Positions 1 through 5,752 of a DNA stretch of 9,987 bases are shown piece by piece (the stretch's first letter is position 1; the number at the start of each line of letters is the position of its first letter). The position numbers were made by a program, and so were the translations under genes. The notes under the pieces are model-generated. The model was not told the DNA's origin. It was given only the letters and a program-made list of their open reading frames with translations, and did not search any database. Source of the stretch: Patescibacteria group bacterium (GTDB taxonomy: Bacteria > Patescibacteriota > Minisyncoccia > Phycocordibacterales > UBA2100); the NCBI GenBank assembly GCA_015489565.1, contig WFZM01000045.1, positions 1 through 9,987 on the forward strand, given 5' to 3'.

Positions 1-635
1 ACTTTTGCTAAATATGCTTTGAGCTTTTCAATAATATCGTTTACATACCTGCTGTATACTCCATGTAAAATATCCTTGTCCTCCGTGTCCATTCGGAGCT
101 TACTCTCTATTAAAGGCCAGTGCTCGTCCTTTACATCAAAGACTTCTTCTATATCGCCCAAAAAACTCACAAAAGTTCTTGCCTTTCTGCTGTCTACTAG
201 CAAAATAAGACCAGGCTCTAGCTGTTCAATGTTGTGAGCCAATATAGCAAGGTTTGGCTTACTTTCTATAAAATATACAAATGGTGTTACAAGAGGCAAC
301 TCTATAGCTTCAAACAAATCTTCATCACCTCCTAGAATAAATACGGCCCCGTTCTTTGAGCTTCTAAAATTATTCTCGAGCCAGGCGAGCAATTCTTCCT
401 CGTATTTTAAAAGAGCTTTTGCTATTTCTTTTTTATCCTTTTGATACTCCTTATCTAAATTAAAATCTTCGTTTTTTATTTTTTTAAAGATGTCTTTAAC
501 AAAAATCCTTGCTTTTTCATAATTGTCAGCAGTTTTTCGCAAATCCAAATAAACAGTCAAAAAAGGAAAACTCTCAGATTCTTTGTTTTTATATTTTTCA
601 AGTATATCTTTGTAATACTCTTGCATTTTTATCAT
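1..635 (-). CDS. Partial baeRF / Vms1-like release-factor-family protein (C-terminus beyond window)
   Basis: The reading frame is open for 211 codons from an ATG at 635 to the left edge, with no stop, so the gene is 3'-truncated by the window. The N-terminal part contains FLTVYLDL (about residues 24-31), like the first strand of bacterial archaeo-eukaryotic release factor (baeRF) proteins. A Lys/Glu-rich helical stretch follows, then LILLVDSRKARTFVSFLGDIEE (about 145-166), which closely resembles the start of the family's eRF1-like central domain (usually VDRRRARLFxxxLGxIEE). Family members are linked to ribosome rescue or peptidyl-tRNA hydrolysis; that role is inferred here. The region where some members carry a GGQ- or GGWSQ-like loop reads ILHGVYSRYVND, with no GGQ. 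A second in-frame ATG lies at 626. The 635 start is preferred because it fits the promoter at 688-716 and shares its TAAGCGT-ATGA context with the gene at 1011-1808. No Shine-Dalgarno is visible. Confidence 0.7.
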   Translation of the reverse strand, partial: MIKMQEYYKDILEKYKNKESESFPFLTVYLDLRKTADNYEKARIFVKDIFKKIKNEDFNLDKEYQKDKKEIAKALLKYEEELLAWLENNFRSSKNGAVFILGGDEDLFEAIELPLVTPFVYFIESKPNLAILAHNIEQLEPGLILLVDSRKARTFVSFLGDIEEVFDVKDEHWPLIESKLRMDTEDKDILHGVYSRYVNDIIEKLKAYLAK

Positions 636-687
636 ACGCTTAATGTTAGTTAATAACTTATAATAAAGAGGACCAGATCTGTGGAAC

Positions 688-716
688 ATTATATAAGTAT
701 GTTCTACAAAAGTAAA
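688..716 (-). promoter_or_regulatory. Sigma-70-type promoter for the baeRF-like gene
   Basis: On the minus strand the -35 element is TTTACT (711-716, 4/6 match), the spacer is 17 bases, and the -10 element is a perfect TATAAT (688-693). Transcription should start near 681, giving a leader of about 45 bases. An inverted repeat, GAACAT (684-689) and ATGTTC (699-704), overlaps the -10 and could be an operator. Its 9-base gap does not fit the Gram-positive LexA box. Confidence 0.65.
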
Positions 717-743
717 CTTGACGCTATGTTTTCTTTATTTCTT

Positions 744-774
744 AAAAGGCTTGTGTTATTACCCAAGCCCTTTT
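744..774 (-). terminator. Hairpin overlapping the end of the rluD-like remnant, possible terminator
   Basis: The arms AAAAGGCTTG (744-753) and CAAGCCCTTTT (764-774) pair with one bulged C around a 10-base loop. On the minus strand the hairpin contains the remnant's stop codon and ends in TTTT, so it could terminate leftward transcription just before the baeRF promoter. The T-tract is short. Confidence 0.4.
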
Positions 775-912
775 ACAAGTTCTAAAGCGTAAACAAACTC
801 TTGTGGTGGCTCTGCAACAAACTCAAAATTCTTGCTATCAAGTTCAAAAGATATTTTGTAGGCGTAGATAGTAGGACTCAAAGCCAGAGACACACTTTTG
901 AGGGTATAAATT
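759..912 (-). pseudogene. Frameshifted C-terminal remnant of an RluD-family pseudouridine synthase
   Basis: The minus strand encodes YAYKISFELDSKNFEFVAEP and then about 15 residues to a TAA at 759-761. This matches the C-terminus of the intact synthase next door (HAYKISFELDGKDFKFEAGL). The two loci share an exact 28-base match (838-865 and 2006-2033). Upstream of YAYK the homology continues only in another frame (LYPQKCVSGF, compared with LYAPKKKCALGF in the intact gene), so the fragment is frameshifted. Homology stops at about 912, where an inverted repeat begins. No start codon or catalytic domain is present, so this is a dead fragment. It is diverged from the intact copy, especially over its last 15 codons, so it is not a very recent duplication. 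Confidence 0.75.
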
Positions 913-950
913 AATCCCGCAAACCTTAAATGTACGGAGTTTGCGGGATT
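913..950 (-). terminator. Stem-loop at the edge of the rluD remnant; probable terminator of the 1011-1808 gene
   Basis: A perfect 12-base inverted repeat, AATCCCGCAAAC (913-924) and GTTTGCGGGATT (939-950), encloses a 14-base loop. It lies 60 bases past the stop of the gene at 1011-1808 and exactly where rluD homology begins. The trailing sequence (AATTTAT on the minus strand) is only weakly U-rich. It could instead be the end repeat of an inserted segment. Confidence 0.5.
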
Positions 951-1010
951 ATAAATTACTATGAATTACACTCAAAGATACGCTAAAGATGAAATGAGTT
1001 TGTTTTATTC

Positions 1011-1808
1011 TCACTCCTTATTTCTCCACACACGTATTACCCTTCTTGCCTCCTCGTCAAACTTGTCTATTAAATCAGCCACCCTGCTTGCCAACTTCAT
1101 GTCGTATCTATAACCTTGTTTTTTATCAAATAATTCATCAATAGCGTTGCGCAACTTGACTGCTAAATCTGCTACGCCAAGTACCCGCTCTGGTATATTA
1201 TTTCTGACTCCTTGTGATTCAATTGTAATTTTAGCAATCAAAAGGCTTAAATATTCCCTTAAATTAAATATTTTCTTCATGCTCGATGCAATGGAATACG
1301 GGTCCCTCACATACTTAGATAATACACCCAATTGTGCCGGGCATACCATCAACAGTTCTTCCGTACTGCGCAAAAAGCTCGATGAGAAACCAAGGAAACC
1401 TGTTCCATTTTTAAGGGCATCAATTATTGCCTGTGCTTCATCAAGTGACATGCCTGTTGTTACTGCCTCTCTCTTTTTTGTGCTATTTACATTTTCATTA
1501 TCGCCTCCTGTCGCGCTTGACTTGTGAACAGGATAAGCTTTTCGGATATTTTTTTCTGACTTGACTGTACGGTATGCTGACCTAGCATGCTTTATTTTCC
1601 TACCGGAAGTGCGCACGCTAGCCATTTTTGTGATGCCCTTTAAAAGGGCTCTATCTGGTCCAACAACTTGTCCTTTATCATAGCATTGCACTAAACTCCA
1701 TTCTTTTGTTATGCAGCCCCGCTCATCTACCTCTTCCCAATGTGCTGTGCACCAATCATCTTTATATGGCGTTACCAAAACATGTGTTGACTTGTACAAT
1801 TCCTTCAT
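1011..1808 (-). CDS. Hypothetical protein, 265 residues
   Basis: I do not recognise this family. The protein has no signal peptide or membrane segment. Residues 1-60 look like a small beta-rich domain (VLVTPYKDDWCTAHWEEVDE, with two Trp and two Cys in the first 45 residues). Residues 60-115 are basic and low in structure (RTSGRKIKHARSAYR), which would suit nucleic-acid contact. Residues 118-265 look mostly helical, with charged amphipathic segments and a C-terminal helix rich in Asp, Glu and Arg. The ATG at 1808 follows a strong promoter and is preceded by TAAGCGT, the same context as at 635. The gene sits alone between an rluD remnant and the intact rluD-like gene, so it may have been inserted there. 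No function is assigned. The frame is open for 265 codons and has its own promoter and downstream hairpin, which supports it being real. Confidence 0.8.
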   Translation of the reverse strand: MKELYKSTHVLVTPYKDDWCTAHWEEVDERGCITKEWSLVQCYDKGQVVGPDRALLKGITKMASVRTSGRKIKHARSAYRTVKSEKNIRKAYPVHKSSATGGDNENVNSTKKREAVTTGMSLDEAQAIIDALKNGTGFLGFSSSFLRSTEELLMVCPAQLGVLSKYVRDPYSIASSMKKIFNLREYLSLLIAKITIESQGVRNNIPERVLGVADLAVKLRNAIDELFDKKQGYRYDMKLASRVADLIDKFDEEARRVIRVWRNKE

Positions 1809-1848
1809 ACGCTTATATTTAATAAATTAACTACTAATTAAGTAAAAT

Positions 1849-1870
1849 ACATAAATCTATAAATTTATGT
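1849..1870. promoter_or_regulatory. Palindrome at the predicted transcription start (operator or 5' stem-loop)
   Basis: ACATAAAT (1849-1856) and ATTTATGT (1863-1870) form a perfect 8-base inverted repeat with a 6-base centre. It begins about 7 bases downstream of the -10 element at 1877-1882, so it covers the expected +1. It could be a repressor site or a hairpin at the extreme 5' end of the mRNA. Confidence 0.45.
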
Positions 1871-1876
1871 GGTAAT

Positions 1877-1905
1877 AATGTATCATATATTTGTTTATTT
1901 GTCAA
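1877..1905 (-). promoter_or_regulatory. Strong sigma-70-type promoter for the 1011-1808 gene
   Basis: On the minus strand a perfect -35 TTGACA (1900-1905) is followed by a 17-base spacer and -10 TACATT (1877-1882, 4/6), with an extended -10 TG one base upstream. Transcription should begin near 1870, giving a leader of about 62 bases. This is the closest to consensus of the promoters in the window. Confidence 0.75.
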
Positions 1906-1929
1906 GAGAGTAAATAAAGCTATAAATTA

Positions 1930-2676
1930 TTATATAGTATTAATTGTATCAATTGAGTGCTTGAAATCTCTCGGCAACCCCGCCTCAAACTTAAAATCCT
2001 TGCCGTCAAGTTCAAAAGATATTTTGTAGGCGTGTAGCGCAAGGCGGCTAAAGCCTAAGGCGCACTTTTTTTTGGGCGCGTATAATTTGTCGCAAATTAT
2101 TGGGTGATGAATTGATTTTAAATGAACCCGAAGCTGATGTGTCCGACCCGTTTTGGGGAAAAGCGCTAAATACGCAAAATCTGAATTTTGATCTTCTCCG
2201 CTTTGCTTTAAAACTTTATAATAAGTTACAGCCTCGCGAAGAGTGCCGCGAGCAAAAGGTTCAACTTCAAATTTTCCAAAATTTTTGCTGCGCCCTATTT
2301 TTTTCTCTACCGCGCCTTCTTTTTTATCCTCTTTAAAGCCACCGTAAACAAACGCTCTGTATTCTTTCTGCACCTTACGACTCATAAAAAGCTCTTTGAG
2401 TTTCAAATAAGTTTCTTGATTTTTGGCAATAACAAGTACGCCGCTTGTGTCTTTATCCAAACGGTGCACTATCCCGGGGCGGTATATTGTGTTTCCTTTT
2501 GGGTCTTGCCAAGTCTCTCCTATATCTTTAATTTCAGGATAATTTACAAGCAACCAATCAGCCAAAGTGTATTCATCAGACTTTCCGTCCCCATGCACCA
2601 TCAGCCCAGCAGGCTTGTTTATCACCAGAAAATCATTATTTGCAAAAATTATTTTTATATCACTTTTAAACTGCAT
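1930..2676 (-). CDS. RluA/RluD-family 23S rRNA pseudouridine synthase
   Basis: The enzyme isomerises specific uridines to pseudouridine in rRNA, most likely 23S rRNA in the cytoplasm. The catalytic motif is GIVHRLDKDTSGVLVIAK, with the nucleophile Asp74 in HRLD (71-74). The N-terminal FLVINKPAGLMVHG (16-29), the KEYRAFVYG segment and the C-terminal GRTHQLRVHLKSIHHPIICD are all typical of the RluA superfamily. At 248 residues it lacks the N-terminal S4 RNA-binding domain of E. coli RluD, so the exact target site cannot be assigned and no gene symbol is given. It starts at the ATG at 2676, 101 bases after uppS. The 3' end shares a 28-base identity with the remnant at 759-912, and the last 15 codons differ between the two copies. 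Confidence 0.93.
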   Translation of the reverse strand: MQFKSDIKIIFANNDFLVINKPAGLMVHGDGKSDEYTLADWLLVNYPEIKDIGETWQDPKGNTIYRPGIVHRLDKDTSGVLVIAKNQETYLKLKELFMSRKVQKEYRAFVYGGFKEDKKEGAVEKKIGRSKNFGKFEVEPFARGTLREAVTYYKVLKQSGEDQNSDFAYLALFPKTGRTHQLRVHLKSIHHPIICDKLYAPKKKCALGFSRLALHAYKISFELDGKDFKFEAGLPRDFKHSIDTINTI

Positions 2677-2777
2677 TACAAACAGTCTAACATAAAACTG
2701 AGGCTATTTGCCAGACCTAGATACTAGAACCAAAAAGTCCGACCTATTAAAGCTTTTTTAATTTATTTATACTTGGC

Positions 2778-3446
2778 TTATTTACCAAAATTGCGTTTTG
2801 TATTTTGAAATTCGTTAAATATTTGCAAGAGCTCTCTTTCAGAAAAATCCGGCCAAAGAGTATCTGTAAAAAAGAGTTCGGCATAAGCAGACTGCCAAGG
2901 GAAAAAGTTTGAAAGCCGTTTTTTGCCTCCTGTGCGAATTATTAAATCAAAGTCTGGTAAGTCAGCGGACCATAAAAGTTTTTTGAAATCTTCTTCGCTT
3001 TGTGGAGCGTCGCCGCGCGCGCTTGCGCGCGCGGCGTCAAGCATCTCAGCCCTAGCTCCGTAAGATAACGCTATCCATAAACTATGCTTGGCTTTAGGGT
3101 TTATTTTTTCCGCTTTTTTGATAGTTTCCTGCAAGGGGCTGTCAAATAGCGACAAATCCCCTACAAATCTAAATCTGACATTGTCGCCGAAACCTTTTAA
3201 GAGACGTTTTTCTATAAAAAATTTTATAAGTTTAAGCAGAGCGTCTACTTCTTCTTTTGACCTTTTCCAGTTCTCCGTTGAGAAAGCGTAAACCGCCATA
3301 TGCTCCACCCCTTGTTCAAAGACCGCTCTGGCTATTTTTTCCAGAGTGTCTGCTCCTTTTTTGTGCCCCTCAACTCTGGGCAGTCCGTTTTCTTTAGCCC
3401 AGCGCCTGTTGCCGTCCATTATTATCCCTATACTTTTAATCTGCAT
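2778..3446 (-). CDS. uppS: Undecaprenyl diphosphate synthase (cis-prenyltransferase)
   Basis: This membrane-associated enzyme condenses isopentenyl diphosphate onto farnesyl diphosphate to give the C55 lipid carrier for cell-wall glycans. Visible motifs are IIMDGNRRWAK (catalytic Asp11), GHKKG (His28), FSTENWKR (55-62), RTGGKKRLSNF (Arg171, Arg177, Ser179) and the Mg-binding Glu190 in AYAELFF. The length of 222 residues is slightly below the family norm. The GGE position of most homologues is Lys175 here, which is unusual. Residues 137-146 (DAARASARGD) are encoded by a 26-base G+C palindrome that also occurs in pyrF; it falls in a variable segment before the DLIIRTGG strand. The start is 18 bases after the pyrD stop, so co-transcription with the pyr genes is likely. 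Confidence 0.96.
   Translation of the reverse strand: MQIKSIGIIMDGNRRWAKENGLPRVEGHKKGADTLEKIARAVFEQGVEHMAVYAFSTENWKRSKEEVDALLKLIKFFIEKRLLKGFGDNVRFRFVGDLSLFDSPLQETIKKAEKINPKAKHSLWIALSYGARAEMLDAARASARGDAPQSEEDFKKLLWSADLPDFDLIIRTGGKKRLSNFFPWQSAYAELFFTDTLWPDFSERELLQIFNEFQNTKRNFGK
3011..3036. repeat. 26-base G+C palindrome, copy 1 (inside uppS)
   Basis: CGCCGCGCGCGC (3011-3022), TT, GCGCGCGCGGCG (3025-3036): perfect 12-base arms around a 2-base centre. An identical copy lies in pyrF at 4972-4997; including the following T the shared sequence is 27 bases. It is much more G+C-rich than the surrounding gene. Confidence 0.9.
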
Positions 3447-3464
3447 CGCTAGATTGTAGCATAT

Positions 3465-4622
3465 TTAAATACGCCTCTTGATTTTATTCTCTTTCAAATA
3501 TTTAGCAATTTGAAGTGGTAGGTCAGGATTAAATAAACTCGCGGTTGCGCACATTACAAATTCCGCTCCGGCTTTAATATGCGCTATAAAACTCTCAGGG
3601 TCCGTAACCCCACCACAGCCGATTATTTTTAGTTCACTCTTTTTAATGCCAAGCTCTTTGCGTGCTTGCACAAGTGAAGATACTGCCTCCGTTGCACGCT
3701 CTAAAATAGCTGCTCCACATGTACCACTTGAGAGCCCACCGGGGAGCGCTTGGGTGCCGTCTTTACTTCGCACATTCATTGAAATTGTGTTTATTGCAAC
3801 AATACCGTCCACAAATGGCGCGGTGACATTTAAGAAGCGTTTGTAAAATACTTTGTCCGCGTAGCCGAGTTTAAGCAAGAGTTTCGTGTCTTCGTTTCGC
3901 AAATGTTCACGCACGGTTTGAGCAATAATTTTTGATGATTTTATATCTTTGTAAATCACACCCTCTTTGCCTTTTACATTTGGACAGGATAGATTGAGCT
4001 CAATTATTTTCTCTCCCACACTCTCCGCCGCACGCGCTACAAAAGCGTAATCGCGCGCAAGGTCTTTTACCGTGTCGCCATAGTGTGCGGTCCCTACAAC
4101 ACTTGTAATAATTGACTTGTTGTATTTTTCCGCAAGTTTTTGTCCTGCCAATACTTCCGGCATCCACTCAACAGGTGCGGGGCTAGGCATACCAACAGAG
4201 TTTGTAATGCTTACCTCCTCAGGAGCGCCATTGTAAGAAAGTGTTGCAGTGCGATCTGTGCCTATTTCTTTTTTGGCTATTGTGTCATTTGGGACAAAAA
4301 CAATATTGTGGCCCAAATAATTGCCGTCATTTCTGTGAGCCAATCGGTGCTCAGAGCGGAATGTTTTCCAAGTAAGAACTTCAAAGCCGTCACGCATACT
4401 CGCTTCCATATATGCAAGAGAGTGCAAGGTGCCGGCTGCAACGCCTATTGGGAGTTTAGTTTTAAATCCAAAGAAGTCTGCGTCTATTCCGTAGTCGCCC
4501 AGCACCTTTTTAATTTTACCGTTTTTATTTTGAACTTTTTCATACGGACCGTGCTTTCGGTTGTATTCAAAAGTTTGTTTTATTTTATAACGAGCATTTA
4601 TATTTGTTTTTTGTTTTTTCAT
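3465..4622 (-). CDS. pyrD: Dihydroorotate dehydrogenase, class 1-like, divergent
   Basis: This FMN enzyme oxidises dihydroorotate to orotate, the fourth step of UMP synthesis. From the ATG at 4622 the protein has 385 residues. Visible landmarks are LPIGVAAG (58-64), WKTF (Lys86), ITNSVGMP (139-146), NLSCPN (210-215, with Cys213 where class 1 enzymes have the catalytic base), Lys251 in LLLKLGY, Asn278 in INTIS, GGLSSG (295-300) and the phosphate-binding GCGGVTD (335-341). It is longer than typical class 1 enzymes (about 310 residues). The electron acceptor is unknown; no pyrK is visible. The frame stays open upstream to a TTG at 4862, but that extension encodes the tail of a broken pyrE (4677-4926). 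Translation could begin at 4622, or the tail could be retained as a fusion. No Shine-Dalgarno decides between them. Confidence 0.93.
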   Translation of the reverse strand: MKKQKTNINARYKIKQTFEYNRKHGPYEKVQNKNGKIKKVLGDYGIDADFFGFKTKLPIGVAAGTLHSLAYMEASMRDGFEVLTWKTFRSEHRLAHRNDGNYLGHNIVFVPNDTIAKKEIGTDRTATLSYNGAPEEVSITNSVGMPSPAPVEWMPEVLAGQKLAEKYNKSIITSVVGTAHYGDTVKDLARDYAFVARAAESVGEKIIELNLSCPNVKGKEGVIYKDIKSSKIIAQTVREHLRNEDTKLLLKLGYADKVFYKRFLNVTAPFVDGIVAINTISMNVRSKDGTQALPGGLSSGTCGAAILERATEAVSSLVQARKELGIKKSELKIIGCGGVTDPESFIAHIKAGAEFVMCATASLFNPDLPLQIAKYLKENKIKRRI

Positions 4623-4676
4623 AACGGTTGGTATTAAAAGTTTATAAAATGCTTGTATATCAGCCTTTTTAAAAAG

Positions 4677-4926
4677 ATTTAATTTATCCCGGTTTGCTTT
4701 TGACCTCAACGCCTCTGAACCACATTCGCAAAGCTCGCACTCTTCCGCTTCCCATTTGCGCGGAGTGTCTGCAAAAAGCGGAATAACGCTTCGCTCGCAC
4801 AGCTTGTCGCTTCCTGACCAATTCACTATTGTTGCCACAAATGGCAAAACATCTTTGAGCAATCCCCGTCATGTTGCCAGAGAATACCCATTTCTTTTAA
4901 TTTGTTTCCCTAATTTATTTTTTCCA
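4677..4926 (-). pseudogene. pyrE: Remnant of orotate phosphoribosyltransferase (internal deletion, stop and frameshift)
   Basis: Two ends of an OPRT seem to remain, without the middle. From the ATG at 4926, nine bases after the pyrF stop, the frame reads MEKIN, a TAG, then GNKLKEMGILWQHDGD, which resembles the start of one OPRT subgroup (KExGxxWxHDGN). In another frame, from about 4862, comes LKDVLPFVATIVNWSGSDKL, then TPRKWEAEECELCECGSEAL. The W-x-x-EECxLCxxGSxAxRxK ending is typical of this OPRT C-terminus. The central region, including the PRPP-binding motif, is absent, so no active enzyme can be made. The junction lies at about 4858-4870. The identification comes from remembered family sequence, not a search. 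The C-terminal half is the stronger match. Confidence 0.7.
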
Positions 4927-4935
4927 TATTGTTTT

Positions 4936-5751
4936 TTATTTAAAACTATTAAATTCATCACAAAGCTTTTGCGCCGCGCGCGCTTGCGCGCGCGGCGTAC
5001 TCTTTGACCCATCGGGAAACATTATTTCGCGACCTGAGCTTATTATACACCTTTTAGGGTCTATTTCGCTTACAAGAAAATCGCTCACCTCGCCACCTTG
5101 AAAACCAATCCCCGGGACAAGATAAAGAACTTTACTATCTTTTGTAAGTTCCACAAATTCAATAAATTCGCTATCGTTTTTTGTATATGTGCCACCCACC
5201 ACAAACCCATCCACCCCGGCCGCAATCCCGCGCTCTACTCTATTTTTCCAAAGCGCAGTCCCATTTTCATCTTTAAAATTCATCTCGGTTTTATATTCTG
5301 AATTGCTCATAAGCGCCATAGTAATAACCCCCAGACCGCGCGAATGCGCATACTCTGTCATTTGCTCAACATTGCCCGCAAAAGGCGCTATGGTAACGGC
5401 ATCAAAACCGAGTTGCGCATAATAATACATCCACGCATCGCTGGTGGAGCCGATATCGGCAATTTTGGCATCAACAAGCGCAAGCAAACCAAGTTCGTGA
5501 ATTTTATCAACCACTTGTTTAAGAGCGACTCTGTCGCCGGCGCCGCCGAAGTATCCGGCATTTGGTTTAACCGCCGAAACATACGGGGCTACCGCCTCAA
5601 TATAGCGCAAGCTCCACCGCAGTTTGTCCTCGCCTTCCGGCAAGCCCTTCTCTCCTCTGCCCATCTCAAAAACCGCCGGGTCAAGCCCCGCGCAGATGTT
5701 GCTTTGCTTTTGCTCTTGCAACTTATGCCACTTGTTTATAAAACTTTCCAT
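4936..5751 (-). CDS. pyrF: Orotidine 5'-phosphate decarboxylase
   Basis: The enzyme decarboxylates OMP to UMP, the last step of the pathway. The core is ICAGLDP (Asp24), VSAVKPNAGYFG (Lys62) and LVDAKIADIGSTS, which holds the catalytic DxKxxD (Asp94, Lys96, Asp99). The phosphate-binding end reads YLVPGIGFQGGE and then IISSGREIMFP. The length of 271 residues fits the long (type 2) subgroup with KPNxxxFE/G. Its ATG at 5751 is one base from the pyrC stop (TGATATG), implying translational coupling. Residues 252-260, near the C-terminus, are encoded by a 26-base G+C palindrome identical to one inside uppS; only about ten residues follow it, so it probably lies in the last helix. Confidence 0.96.
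   Translation of the reverse strand: MESFINKWHKLQEQKQSNICAGLDPAVFEMGRGEKGLPEGEDKLRWSLRYIEAVAPYVSAVKPNAGYFGGAGDRVALKQVVDKIHELGLLALVDAKIADIGSTSDAWMYYYAQLGFDAVTIAPFAGNVEQMTEYAHSRGLGVITMALMSNSEYKTEMNFKDENGTALWKNRVERGIAAGVDGFVVGGTYTKNDSEFIEFVELTKDSKVLYLVPGIGFQGGEVSDFLVSEIDPKRCIISSGREIMFPDGSKSTPRAQARAAQKLCDEFNSFK
4972..4997. repeat. 26-base G+C palindrome, copy 2 (inside pyrF)
   Basis: This is the same sequence as at 3011-3036, with 12-base arms at 4972-4983 and 4986-4997. Here it is read as PRAQARAA, whereas in uppS the other frame gives DAARASARGD. Confidence 0.9.
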
Positions 5752-5752
5752 A

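Noticed and set aside
684..704. LexA/SOS box
   Set aside because: The GAAC and GTTC half-sites are present, but the spacing is much wider than the 4-base gap of the known Gram-positive box.
1636..1651. Palindrome GCCCTTTAAAAGGGC inside the hypothetical gene
   Set aside because: It is short, occurs once, and is plausible by chance in coding sequence.
4684..4872. A 62-codon frame starting MTGIAQRC
   Set aside because: This is the wrong frame of the pyrE remnant; the OPRT-like signature lies in the neighbouring frame.
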